Assembly: GCF_001667265.1 (NCBI RefSeq) | Contig: NZ_LZHW01000007.1 | Coordinates: 62,001 to 126,000, forward strand | Reading direction: 5' to 3' | DNA length: 64,000 nt | Source: Mycobacterium sp. ACS4331 | GTDB taxonomy: Bacteria > Actinomycetota > Actinomycetes > Mycobacteriales > Mycobacteriaceae | Shown: positions 24,384 to 32,554 of the stretch, one piece after another | How the letters are laid out: each line of letters starts with the position of its first letter | Position numbering within the stretch: the first letter of the stretch is position 1 | The notes under the pieces: generated by a model | What the model saw: the letters and a program-made list of their open reading frames with translations, nothing else | The model's database searches: none | Told to the model about the DNA's origin: nothing | Position numbers and translations under genes: made by a program

Positions 24384-25108
24384 GGCAGTTGAGTCCTTTC
24401 GCGGACGGCTGATGGACGTGGGACGATCGGGACGCGGCGAAGCACGAGGGTGATGCCCTGGACGCGGATTCCCAACGCGCCCAACAGCGGAGCCAGTGGG
24501 GCGACGATCTGGAGCCAGGCGATGCGTGCGGTGCTGGCAGTGCGGCGTCGTCCGCGCATGGTGGCGACGAATGCGGGTTGGCCGGCCCGGTGCAGCGACA
24601 CCGTGACGTCGAGGGTCTCCGCGGGTCGGGGCGCGTGCACCAGGTAGTGGCCGTCGACTCCGTTGAACGGCGAGACGTACATGCGCTTGGGCACCACCAC
24701 GCCGTCGTGCTCGGCGGGCAGCAGGTAGGCATGCCGCTGCCCGTAGGTGTTGTGCACTTCGGCGATGACGGCGCGCAGGCGGCCCGCGCGGTCGTGGCAC
24801 CAGAACACGCTCAACGGGTTGAAGACGTATCCGAGCACTCGGGCCTGCAGCAGTGCTGTGACCTGTCCGCCGTGGAGGTCGACGCCGTGCTCGGCCAGGA
24901 AGGCGTCGACGCGACCCCGCAGCGTGTCCGGGCCGGGCTGGAAGTGGTCGGCGGCCTCGAAGCGCGCGAAAGGCCGCAGCCATCGGGGCAGTTCGGGCAG
25001 GTGGTCGATGTCGACGTACCAGCTGTAGCTGCGATGCTCGAAGTGGTGGTGTACGGGGGCGCGGCGAAGGTGGGTGATCCGCGTGCGGTAGATCGCCGGT
25101 GTGCTCAC
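24380..25108 (-). CDS. DUF1365 protein (Rv0448c homologue)
   Basis: A 242-aa soluble protein with the DUF1365 pattern: YRTRITHLRRAPVHHHFEHRS, YVFNPLSVFWCHDRAGRLRAVIAEVHNTYGQRHAYLLP and MYVSPFNGVDGHYLVH. The biochemical role is unknown. It always sits beside the flavin amine oxidase and CFA-synthase genes, so it likely acts in the same lipid modification. The GTG start overlaps the upstream stop (GTGA). Confidence 0.87.
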   Translation of the reverse strand: MSTPAIYRTRITHLRRAPVHHHFEHRSYSWYVDIDHLPELPRWLRPFARFEAADHFQPGPDTLRGRVDAFLAEHGVDLHGGQVTALLQARVLGYVFNPLSVFWCHDRAGRLRAVIAEVHNTYGQRHAYLLPAEHDGVVVPKRMYVSPFNGVDGHYLVHAPRPAETLDVTVSLHRAGQPAFVATMRGRRRTASTARIAWLQIVAPLAPLLGALGIRVQGITLVLRRVPIVPRPSAVRERTQLP

Positions 25109-26370
25109 AACCTGCTCCCGGCGCACAGCAGGGCGTCGGCGGCCCGCACCCCGGACGCCGCACCGTCCTCGTGGAATCCCCACCCGTGGTACGCGCCCGC
25201 GAACGCCACTCGGTCATCACTGAGGGAGGGCAATCGGCCCTGCGCGGCAACGGATTCCAGGGTGTACTGCGGATGGTGGTAGGTCATCTCGGTGAGCACG
25301 GAGCCGGGGCTGATCGGCGCGTCCTCGCCCAGCGTCACCAGGAATCGCCGCGGACCGGACAGCCCCATGAGTCGGCTCACGTCGTAGGTGACGACGACCT
25401 GGTCGCGCCGGTCGGTCATCAGGTAGTTCCAGGACGCCCGGGCGCGTGAATGCCTGGGGAGCACCGATTCATCGGTGTGCAGCGTGGCGTGGTTGGTCGA
25501 GTAGCCGATCGCGCCGAGCACCGCGCGTTCCCACGCAGTCGGCTCGTCCAGCAGTGCCAGCGCCTGATCGGGATGGGTCGCGATGACGGCGGCGTCGAAC
25601 TCCTCGGCGCCGAATCGGGCGGTCCGGATCTGCACGCCGAACGTCGTGCGGCGCAACCCCTGCACGGGTGTCCCGCGCCGAACCTCGTGGAGACGGCCCG
25701 CGATCGCCTCGACGTAGGTGGCCGAACCGCCGACGACCGTGCGCCAGGTCGGGGATCCGAACACCGTGAGCATGCCGTGGTGCTCGAGGAAGACGAACAG
25801 GTACCGGGCCGGGTAGTCCAGCGCGGAGTCGGGGGCGCACGACCACACCGCGGCCACCAGCGGTGTCATGAAGTATTCGGTGAAGAACGCCGAGAAGCCG
25901 TGCTGGTCAAGGAAGGCCCGCAGCGTCAGGTCGGAGTCGACGTCCTCGTGCAGCAGCGCGCTGGCGGCCCGGTGGAACCGCTTGACCTCGGCCAGCATGG
26001 CCAGGTAGCGCCAGCGCACGAGGTTCGACGGCGCGGGGACTAGGCCGCCGAGACCTCGTGCACCGGCATATTCCAGGCCGATGGCGTCGGCCCGGACGGA
26101 CATCGACATGTCGGTGTCATGCGTACGCACACCGAGTTCGTCGAAGATTCGGCACAGCGTGGGATAGGTGCGGGTGTTGTGCACCAGGAATGCGGAGTCG
26201 ACGGCCTCGATGACGCCGTCCCCGCGATCGAGGTGGTGGGTGTGCGCGTGCCCGCCGAGACGGTCGTCGGCCTCGAACAGCGTCACGCGGTCGTGGCGAG
26301 ACAGCGTGTACGCGGCCGCCAGGCCCGCGACTCCACTTCCGATGACGGCAACGGATCGTCCGGTGTTCAC
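25105..26370 (-). CDS. FAD-dependent amine oxidase-like protein (Rv0449c homologue)
   Basis: A 421-aa flavoprotein with the dinucleotide fold VAVIGSGVAGLAAAYTLS at the N-terminus, followed by DRLGGHAHTHHL, and the C-terminal FAD segment RVAFAGAYHGWGFHEDGAASGVRAADALL. It is the first gene of the sigK operon. The GTG start lies about seven bases after a SigK-like -10 element, so the mRNA is probably leaderless. It may saturate or oxidise a lipid intermediate. Substrate unknown. Confidence 0.88.
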   Translation of the reverse strand: MNTGRSVAVIGSGVAGLAAAYTLSRHDRVTLFEADDRLGGHAHTHHLDRGDGVIEAVDSAFLVHNTRTYPTLCRIFDELGVRTHDTDMSMSVRADAIGLEYAGARGLGGLVPAPSNLVRWRYLAMLAEVKRFHRAASALLHEDVDSDLTLRAFLDQHGFSAFFTEYFMTPLVAAVWSCAPDSALDYPARYLFVFLEHHGMLTVFGSPTWRTVVGGSATYVEAIAGRLHEVRRGTPVQGLRRTTFGVQIRTARFGAEEFDAAVIATHPDQALALLDEPTAWERAVLGAIGYSTNHATLHTDESVLPRHSRARASWNYLMTDRRDQVVVTYDVSRLMGLSGPRRFLVTLGEDAPISPGSVLTEMTYHHPQYTLESVAAQGRLPSLSDDRVAFAGAYHGWGFHEDGAASGVRAADALLCAGSRL

Positions 26371-26377
26371 ATCAGGT

Positions 26378-26404
26378 GTTCGGAGCCGCGGCGCGGATGG
26401 ATGG
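26378..26404 (-). promoter_or_regulatory. SigK-type promoter of the sigK operon
   Basis: On the minus strand, CCATCC (26404-26399) is followed after 15 bases by CCGAAC (26383-26378). A second CCATCC overlaps the first. The published M. tuberculosis SigK consensus is CCATCC with 16-17 bases to CCGAAT, so this is a near match. The start codon at 26370 lies where transcription would begin, which suggests autoregulation and a leaderless transcript. Confidence 0.6.
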
Positions 26405-26424
26405 GTCGAGGTGCGTGGGTTGAC

Positions 26425-27483
26425 TCACACCCAGGTCGACGCGGCGGCCGCCAGTCCCGAGACCAGCCGCGAGGTCACCACCGGCAGCCCGTCGGCGGCG
26501 GCCACGGGGCTCAGCGGGCTGATGCCCCGCACTCGCGGCGACAGCTCGAGTTGGGCGCCGCCGCCGCGCACGCGGTTGACGGGGTTGTCCGGATGCAGAC
26601 CCCGCAGTTCGCGCGGAATGTCGTCGAGGTCGGTGATCACGTGATAGCCCGGCAGGTCGAGGTGACCCGCGACGTGCGAGGCGAGTGTCCGGTTGCCGCC
26701 GCCCGCGAGGAGACGGGTGCTCTGCCCCATCCGGCCGTACCCGTGCACGGACACGACGACGTCGACGTGGTCGAGGAACTCCGCCAGCCGAGCCGACTCT
26801 GCCGGATCGAACCGCGCCGACGCCAGGTGGTGCGGGTAGTCGACCGGGTGCCGGACGGTGTAGAACGAGGCGCCCGCGGCCTCGGCGGCGCGCTCGGCGA
26901 TCACATCCGTCATGCGCTCCAGATCGCCGCCATGGATGGCCATGAAGCCGAACCTTGAGCGCAGCACGTGCTCCTCGTGCACATGGGGATCACTCAACAG
27001 TTCCGACAGTGTCTGCGGCCCCGGGGTGTCGGGCGCCACGCGGTGTGGCCAGCCGGCCGGATCCCAGCGGTGCAGGAACTCGATCCAGCGCTGCGGCAGC
27101 TCGTGGTGGCGCGCGCCGTCGATGATGCGTTCCAGATAGCCGGGCCGCGGCGGGCCGGGTTCCACGCGGTGGTCGATGTAGACCCAGGCGTCGGCGGGCC
27201 CGGTGGTGGCCTGCACGGTCAATCGGTCCCGGCGGTACCGCACGGGCACCCCCTCGGCGCGGTCCAGCGCCGCCAGGTCGGTCTCGGAGATGTCCCACAC
27301 GATGCCGTGCACCTGCGATCCGTGGAACGGCTCGATGGTGGCCACGCCGCGTTCGTTGATCAGCCAGTCATGGTCGGCCAGCACCGCGGGTGTGGGGTCG
27401 GTGGCGTCGGGGCATCGGGCCGCCATCTGCTGCGCGCACAGGTTGGACCCGTACGCGAAGTAGCGATGGACGGCCGACCGAAT
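26425..27483 (-). CDS. Gamma-glutamylcyclotransferase / poly-gamma-glutamate hydrolase fusion
   Basis: A two-domain protein. The N-terminal gamma-glutamylcyclotransferase domain has the substrate loop YFAYGSNL and later GIVWDISETDLAALDRAEG. The C-terminal domain matches poly-gamma-glutamate hydrolases: FMAIHGGDLERMTDVIAERAAE (zinc motif HGGDLE), VVVSVHGYG and HLDLPGYHVI. The first ATG (27426) lies after YFAYGSNL and would delete the active-site loop. Upstream in frame there is no ATG, GTG or TTG before the mntH stop. ATT at 27483 has AGGGG seven bases upstream and is the likely start. It may trim gamma-glutamyl peptides. Confidence 0.8.
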   Translation of the reverse strand: MRSAVHRYFAYGSNLCAQQMAARCPDATDPTPAVLADHDWLINERGVATIEPFHGSQVHGIVWDISETDLAALDRAEGVPVRYRRDRLTVQATTGPADAWVYIDHRVEPGPPRPGYLERIIDGARHHELPQRWIEFLHRWDPAGWPHRVAPDTPGPQTLSELLSDPHVHEEHVLRSRFGFMAIHGGDLERMTDVIAERAAEAAGASFYTVRHPVDYPHHLASARFDPAESARLAEFLDHVDVVVSVHGYGRMGQSTRLLAGGGNRTLASHVAGHLDLPGYHVITDLDDIPRELRGLHPDNPVNRVRGGGAQLELSPRVRGISPLSPVAAADGLPVVTSRLVSGLAAAASTWV

Positions 27484-27486
27484 GCG

Positions 27487-28713
27487 TCAGCCCCTGATCG
27501 TCAGACAGATGAGCACCACATTCAGCAGGGTAATCACGGTGGCGACGAGCCAGCCGAAAACCGTCGTCATCCGATGGTTCACATCGGCGCCCATCACCGA
27601 CGCGCGGCTGGTCAGGCGCACCAGTGGGATCAGCGCGAACGGGATGCCGAACGACAGCACCACCTGCGACAGCACCAGGGCGCGACTGGGATCGAAGCCG
27701 ACGCCGAGGATGATCAGCGCCGGGATCAGCGTCACGAGGCGGCGGACGAAGATCGGGATCGAGACCTTCAGCAGGCCCTGCATGATCATCGCGCCGGCGT
27801 AGGCGCCCACCGACGTCGACGCCAGGCCCGAGGCCAGCAGGCCGATCGCGAAGAACAGCGCCACCGTCGGCCCGAGCGCGTCGCGCACCGCGGCGTGGGC
27901 ACCCTCGATGGAGTCGGTGTCGTCGCGGCCCTGCAGATTGGTCGCCGCCACGAGCAGCATCGCGATGTTGACCGATCCGGCGACCAGCATCGCCAGGGTG
28001 ACATCCCACCGGGTGGCCGACAGCAGACGCCGGCGCAGCGGGCCGGGTTCGGGGTGACCGTGCCGGTCGCGGGCCAGGCCGCTGTGCAGGTACACCGCGT
28101 GCGGCATCACGGTGGCGCCCAGCATGGCCGTCGCCAACAGCACGCTCTCGGCGCCGTCGAACCGGGGGATCAGGCCCGAGGCGACCGACGCCGCGGGAGG
28201 GGTCTCGACGAACAGGCTCGTGAGGAACCCGATCGCGATGACGAGCAGCAGACCGGAGATGACGTGCTCGAACATCCGTTGCCCGCGGCGGTCCTGCACC
28301 AACAGCAGAACCATCGACACCGCACCCGTGATCAGGCCCCCGAGCACCAGGGGCAGGTCGAACAGCAGGTACAGCGCGATCGCGCCGCCCACCACCTCGG
28401 CCAGATCCGTGGCCATCGCCACCAGCTCGGCCTGCAGCCAGTAGGCGATGCGCGTGCGGCGACGGGTGTGGTCGGCGACGGCCTCGGGCAGCGAACGTCC
28501 GGTGACCAGACCGATTTTCGCGGACAGGTACTGCACCAGACCCGCCATGACGTTGGCGAGCACGATCACCCACAGCAGCAGGAACCCGAACTGCGCGCCC
28601 GCGCTGACGTTCGCCGCGACGTTGCCGGGGTCGACGTAGGCGATCGCGGCGACGAACGCGGGTCCCAGGAGGTACCAGCTGAACCGCGACGAGGTCTGTC
28701 GAGTGAGCGCCAC
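27487..28713 (-). CDS. mntH: Nramp-family divalent metal (Mn2+) transporter
   Basis: A 408-aa membrane protein with about 11 hydrophobic segments. The metal-binding DPGN motif is in AYVDPGNVAANVSAG (first helix), and MPHAVYLHS marks the sixth helix, both diagnostic for proton-coupled Mn/Fe transporters. The start is GTG 28713. A hairpin terminator separates it from the upstream secreted-protein gene, so it has its own promoter in about 60-90 bases. A metal-responsive regulator is expected but no site was proven. Confidence 0.92.
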   Translation of the reverse strand: MALTRQTSSRFSWYLLGPAFVAAIAYVDPGNVAANVSAGAQFGFLLLWVIVLANVMAGLVQYLSAKIGLVTGRSLPEAVADHTRRRTRIAYWLQAELVAMATDLAEVVGGAIALYLLFDLPLVLGGLITGAVSMVLLLVQDRRGQRMFEHVISGLLLVIAIGFLTSLFVETPPAASVASGLIPRFDGAESVLLATAMLGATVMPHAVYLHSGLARDRHGHPEPGPLRRRLLSATRWDVTLAMLVAGSVNIAMLLVAATNLQGRDDTDSIEGAHAAVRDALGPTVALFFAIGLLASGLASTSVGAYAGAMIMQGLLKVSIPIFVRRLVTLIPALIILGVGFDPSRALVLSQVVLSFGIPFALIPLVRLTSRASVMGADVNHRMTTVFGWLVATVITLLNVVLICLTIRG

Positions 28714-28771
28714 GCGCCCACTCTAAATCCGGGTCAGCGAATCAGAAAGTTAGGAGAGCCGAAAACTGAAG

Positions 28772-28798
28772 ATGGCCCGCATGATGCGGGAACCATCG
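28772..28798 (-). terminator. Hairpin terminator after the small secreted-protein gene
   Basis: On the minus strand CCCGCAT and ATGCGGG form a perfect 7-bp stem with a one-base centre, extended by an outer GATGG/CCATC pair. TTCAGTTTTC follows. It starts about 12 bases past the stop of the secreted-protein gene and precedes mntH, fitting a transcription terminator. Confidence 0.55.
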
Positions 28799-28809
28799 TC
28801 ACGGGCGGG

Positions 28810-29052
28810 TCAGAAGACCATCCCGGCGCCGAAGAACGGGTCGCCGTACCACGGCATGGCGTACACCGACGGACGCGAGTCGATCTGAACGTTGCCCGGT
28901 GACGAGCACACGGTGTTCTGGCCACCCTGGATGCCGCCACTGCCGCCGGTGGCCTCGCAATCAGGTGCAGCGACCGCTGCGGGCGCCGCTGCGATGGCGA
29001 CCGCGGCACCTCCAGCCACCAGGGCGGGGATGATGAAACGCAGCACGCGCAT
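28810..29052 (-). CDS. Small secreted protein, function unknown
   Basis: An 80-aa precursor with a Sec signal peptide (RVLRFIIPALVAGGAAVAIA, cleavage near AAVA, residues 26-29). The mature part is about 50 residues with two cysteines (DCEATGG and TVCSS) and a C-terminal aromatic segment MPWYGDPFFGAGMVF. AAAGGACT precedes the ATG. It resembles short exported proteins found throughout mycobacteria. It probably forms a single-gene transcript ended by the adjacent hairpin. Confidence 0.72.
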   Translation of the reverse strand: MRVLRFIIPALVAGGAAVAIAAAPAAVAAPDCEATGGSGGIQGGQNTVCSSPGNVQIDSRPSVYAMPWYGDPFFGAGMVF

Positions 29053-29103
29053 GGGAAGTCCTTTCTTTCGGACAGTTCCTCCGCAGTGTATCGCTGCGCC
29101 CCG

Positions 29104-29895
29104 TCACAGGTCGGGGATGGGAAGGTCCAGATTCGGAAACGTGATCCCGCCGTCGACTTCGAGTGTCTTTCCGGTGAGGTAACTGCTCGCCGGCGACGCG
29201 AGATACACCGCGGCCGCGGCGATGTCGGCCGGATCGCCCAGGCGCCGCATCGGCGTGACGCGCTCCATCGGCTCGCGGAGCGAGTCGTTGGAGGCCACCA
29301 CATCCAGTGCAGAGGTCAGGATCGAGCCGGGCGCGATGGCGTTGACCCGAATGCGCGGGCACAGGTCTAGTGCGGCCAGTCGGGTGTACTGCGCCAGCGC
29401 GCCCTTGGCGGTGCCGTATGCCGCGAACCCGCGACCGGCCACCCGGCCCATGGTCGAGGTGATGTTGATGATGCTGCCGCCACCGGAGTGCTCGAGCATC
29501 AGTGGGACGGCCGCGGTCGTCAGGGCGTGCGCGGTCAGCACGTTGAACGTGAACGCGTCCCGCAGATCCTTGGTCGAGGTGTTCAGCAACGGGGCGGGCA
29601 TCGTGCCGCCGACGTTGTTGACCACGACGTCGAGACGTCCGAAGGCCTGCACCGCGGCTTCGGCCAGCGCGGCGGTGGCCTCGGGGTGCGCCAGGTCGCC
29701 GGCGACGACGTGCGCGCGGCGGCCCAGTGCCCGGATCTGGTCGGCCACCGCGTCGAGTTCGGTCTGGGTTCGTGACGCCACCACCACGTCGGCGCCCACT
29801 TCGGCGAACGCCACCGCGATGGCCGCACCCAGGCCGCGTCCCGCGCCGGTGACCACGGCGACCTGATTGTCGAGTCGGAATCTGTCGAGGATCAT
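29104..29895 (-). CDS. Short-chain dehydrogenase/reductase
   Basis: A 263-aa classical SDR. Cofactor motif [14 protein letters not shown] is at the N-terminus, then NNVGG. The catalytic Ser lies in NITSTMGR, and Tyr/Lys are in [20 protein letters not shown] and the C-terminal [16 protein letters not shown] complete the fold. It probably acts on a keto or hydroxy lipid or a steroid-like substrate; the specific one is unknown. ATG start. It is divergent from the phosphotransferase gene, with about 36 bases between them. Confidence 0.87.
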   Translation of the reverse strand: MILDRFRLDNQVAVVTGAGRGLGAAIAVAFAEVGADVVVASRTQTELDAVADQIRALGRRAHVVAGDLAHPEATAALAEAAVQAFGRLDVVVNNVGGTMPAPLLNTSTKDLRDAFTFNVLTAHALTTAAVPLMLEHSGGGSIINITSTMGRVAGRGFAAYGTAKGALAQYTRLAALDLCPRIRVNAIAPGSILTSALDVVASNDSLREPMERVTPMRRLGDPADIAAAAVYLASPASSYLTGKTLEVDGGITFPNLDLPIPDL

Positions 29896-29931
29896 CGCGC
29901 GACGCTAGCAAGGCCGGGTAGGTTCACCAAC

Positions 29932-30927
29932 GTGTGTCCGGACGCGGCAGATCTCGATCTCAGCATTGCGGCCAAGGCCCTCGCCGAACACGCGGTCGCA
30001 CCGGGGTCGCCGTTGGAGCTGATGAACCGCTCAGAGAACTCCACCTACCTGCTGACCGACTCCGCGACCGGGGAACGGTCGGTGGTCCGCGTGCACCGCG
30101 GTGGTTACCACGAGCGCCATCAGATCGAATCCGAACTGATGTGGCTCGACGCCCTCAGCGCCGATGGTGCGGTCGCCGTGCCCAGGCCGCTGGCCGCCGC
30201 CGACGGGCGACGGGTGGTGACGGTGGACGTCGACGGCGCACCGCGCCATGTGGTGCGGTTCGAGTGGGTCACCGGGGCACATCCGGCGGAGGACGCGCTG
30301 GGGCAGGCCGACTTTCACGAACTCGGCCGGATAACCGCTGTGCTGCACAGGCATTCACGGACATGGTCCCGGCCCGACGGATTCGACCGGTTCGCCTGGG
30401 ATTGGGACGCCTGCCTGGGCGCGGCACCCCGGTGGGGCCGATGGCAGGACTCGGCGGGCGTCGGCGAGACCGAAAGAGCCGTCCTCGACCGGGCGCAGCG
30501 GCTTCTGCGAGAGCGCCTGCGTGAGTATGGTTGTGGCCCCAACCGCTTCGGGCTGGTGCACGCCGATCTACGGTTGGCCAACCTGCTCATCGACGCCGGT
30601 GACCTCACGGTGATCGACTTCGACGACAGCGGATTCAGTTGGTTCTTCTACGACTTCGCAGCCGCGGTGTCGTTCATCGAGGATGATCCAGCGCTGCCGG
30701 CGTGGCAGGACGCCTGGCTGACCGGGTACCGCACCGTCGCGCCGGTGGACCGTGCCGACGAGGACATGCTCGCGTCGTTGGTGCTGGTGCGACGGCTGAT
30801 GCTGCTGGCGTGGATGGGCACGCACGACCACGCGCTGGAAGCGCAGACCAAGCTGGCCAGCTACGCCCAGGGCAGTTGTGCGCTGGCCGAGGGCTACCTG
30901 AGTTCGGCTGGCCGCACGCTGGGCTGA
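29932..30927 (+). CDS. APH/choline kinase-like phosphotransferase
   Basis: A 331-aa kinase-like protein. NRSENSTYLLTDSATGERSVVRVH holds the nucleotide-binding region, LVHADLRLANLLI the catalytic loop (Asp and Asn), and TVIDFDDSG the metal-binding DFD. The family includes aminoglycoside, homoserine and thiamine kinases; the acceptor here is unknown, and the motifs fit a metabolic kinase better than a resistance gene. GTG start. It lies upstream of the type III PKS but is not clearly part of that cluster. Confidence 0.8.
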   Translation: MCPDAADLDLSIAAKALAEHAVAPGSPLELMNRSENSTYLLTDSATGERSVVRVHRGGYHERHQIESELMWLDALSADGAVAVPRPLAAADGRRVVTVDVDGAPRHVVRFEWVTGAHPAEDALGQADFHELGRITAVLHRHSRTWSRPDGFDRFAWDWDACLGAAPRWGRWQDSAGVGETERAVLDRAQRLLRERLREYGCGPNRFGLVHADLRLANLLIDAGDLTVIDFDDSGFSWFFYDFAAAVSFIEDDPALPAWQDAWLTGYRTVAPVDRADEDMLASLVLVRRLMLLAWMGTHDHALEAQTKLASYAQGSCALAEGYLSSAGRTLG

Positions 30928-30959
30928 ACTTTTCCGGTGTTCCCTACGTAGACACCTAT

Positions 30960-32039
30960 GTGGAACCCCGAAGCCATACCCTTGACGACACGATCGGACC
31001 GGACCCCGGTCCCGGCCTCGTCGCCGCCACCGTGGAGTTCCCGCCGCACCGCCACAGTCAGGACGAAGTGGTCTCTGCGCTCACCACTTTCGCCGGTGCG
31101 GAGTTCACCCGGTTCGCACGCAGCAGCGGTGTCGAGGCCCGCAATCTGGCGATGCCGCTGGCACGGTACAGCCAGCTGAGCGGATTCACCGAAGCCAATG
31201 AGGTGTTCGTCGACGTGGCGGTCGGTCTGGCCGAGCAGGCCCTGGAGAACGCGCTGTCGGAGGCGCGAATCCGGCCGGACGAGGTCGACGTCATCTTCTC
31301 GACCACGGTCACGGGGCTGGCGGTGCCCACCATCGACGCCCGACTGGCCACCAAGGTCGGCCTGCGACCGGACGTCAAACGCGTGCCCCTGTTCGGTCTG
31401 GGATGCGTTGCCGGGGCCGCCGGGGTGGCCCGCATGCACGACTACCTGCGCGCGTTCCCGCAGCAGGTGGCCGTCCTGGTGGCGGTGGAACTGTGTTCGC
31501 TGACCATGCAGCGCGACGACCACTCCCTGGCAAACCTGGTGGCCACCAGCCTGTTCGGCGACGGTGCCGCGGCGGTCGTGGCCGCCGGTGCCCAGCGGGG
31601 CGCGCCGGGGCCACAGGTGCTGGCCACCCGGAGTCGGCTCTATCCCGACAGCGAGAACGTGATGGGTTGGGAGATCGGCACTTCCGGCTTCAAGATCGTG
31701 TTGTCGGCGGGGGTTCCGGACGTCGCGGAGAAGTATCTCGGTGAGGACGTGAACCTGTTCTTGGCCGAATTCGGCCTCACCCCTTCCGATATCGACACCT
31801 GGGTGTGTCATCCCGGCGGTCCCAGGGTCATCGAGGCCGTCCAGGATGTGCTGGAGTTGCCCCCGATCGCACTGGACCGCACCCGGGAGTCGTTGCGCGA
31901 GCACGGCAACCTGTCGTCGGTGTCGGTGCTGGACGTGCTGCGCGCCAACCTCGCCGACCCGCCGCCACCGGGATCGCTGGGCATGATGGTCGCCATGGGC
32001 CCCGGTTTCTGCTCCGAACTGGTGCTGCTGCGTTGGTGA
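30960..32039 (+). CDS. Type III polyketide synthase (phenolic lipid/alkylpyrone type)
   Basis: A 359-aa chalcone-synthase-fold enzyme. The active-site cysteine is in LFGLGCVAGAAGVAR (Cys149). A His is in WVCHPGGPRVIEAV and the Asn in REHGNLSSVSVLDVL, giving the Cys-His-Asn triad. The C-terminal GPGFCSELVLLRW is family-typical. Bacterial relatives condense long-chain acyl-CoA with malonyl-CoA to alkylresorcinols or alkylpyrones. GTG 30960 is a likely start; GTG 31032 is a shorter alternative. Its stop overlaps the methyltransferase start, and three genes follow one another without gaps. Confidence 0.85.
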   Translation: MEPRSHTLDDTIGPDPGPGLVAATVEFPPHRHSQDEVVSALTTFAGAEFTRFARSSGVEARNLAMPLARYSQLSGFTEANEVFVDVAVGLAEQALENALSEARIRPDEVDVIFSTTVTGLAVPTIDARLATKVGLRPDVKRVPLFGLGCVAGAAGVARMHDYLRAFPQQVAVLVAVELCSLTMQRDDHSLANLVATSLFGDGAAAVVAAGAQRGAPGPQVLATRSRLYPDSENVMGWEIGTSGFKIVLSAGVPDVAEKYLGEDVNLFLAEFGLTPSDIDTWVCHPGGPRVIEAVQDVLELPPIALDRTRESLREHGNLSSVSVLDVLRANLADPPPPGSLGMMVAMGPGFCSELVLLRW

Positions 32040-32554
32040 ACCCGTACTACGTGCTGATCGCGGCCGTCGCCGTCGAGCGACTGGTCGAACTCGTCGTGTC
32101 CCAACGCAATGCGCGCTGGGCGTTCGAACGGGGCGGCAGGGAGTTCGGCCGCGGGCACTACCCGGCGATGGCGGTCCTGCACACCGCGCTTCTGGCGGGT
32201 TGTGTGCTCGAGGTGTGGCTGGCCCACCGGCCCTTCCTGCGGTGGCTGGGTTGGCCGATGCTGGTGCTCGTGGTGGCCGCACAGGTGCTGCGGTGGTGGT
32301 GCATCGCGACGCTCGGGCCGCGGTGGAACACGCGGGTGATCGTGCTGCCCGGGAAACCCCTCGTGCAGCGCGGGCCCTACCGCTGGATCCACCACCCGAA
32401 CTATGTCGCGGTGGTGGTCGAGGGCGTCGCGCTGCCCCTGGTCCACACGGCCTGGGTGACGGCGCTGTGTTTCACCGTCGCCAACGCGGTGCTGCTCACC
32501 GTGCGGATCCGGGTGGAGAACATCGCGCTGGGGTACACCGATGCCCGGGTATGA
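32036..32554 (+). CDS. Isoprenylcysteine carboxyl methyltransferase-like (ICMT) methyltransferase
   Basis: A 172-aa membrane methyltransferase with about four or five hydrophobic segments and the ICMT signature RGPYRWIHHPNYVAVVVEG near the C-terminus. Next to a type III PKS and a flavoprotein, it corresponds in position to SrsB of Streptomyces, which methylates the alkylresorcinol hydroxyl. GTG start overlaps the PKS stop as GTGA. Confidence 0.83.
   Translation: MNPYYVLIAAVAVERLVELVVSQRNARWAFERGGREFGRGHYPAMAVLHTALLAGCVLEVWLAHRPFLRWLGWPMLVLVVAAQVLRWWCIATLGPRWNTRVIVLPGKPLVQRGPYRWIHHPNYVAVVVEGVALPLVHTAWVTALCFTVANAVLLTVRIRVENIALGYTDARV

Noticed and set aside
24384..25250. N-terminal extension of UfaA1
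   Set aside because: It is the shadow of the DUF1365 gene; the GTGA overlap at 24383 marks the real start.
26968..28902. A 644-codon plus-strand frame opposite mntH and the cyclotransferase fusion
   Set aside because: Low-complexity His/Arg/Gln-rich translation, antisense to clear genes.
29932..30927. Aminoglycoside-resistance gene
   Set aside because: Catalytic motifs only show the broad APH/choline-kinase fold; core-genome context and composition fit a metabolic kinase.
30702..30959. N-terminal extension of the type III polyketide synthase
   Set aside because: It overlaps the end of the phosphotransferase in another frame and is not like any synthase N-terminus.
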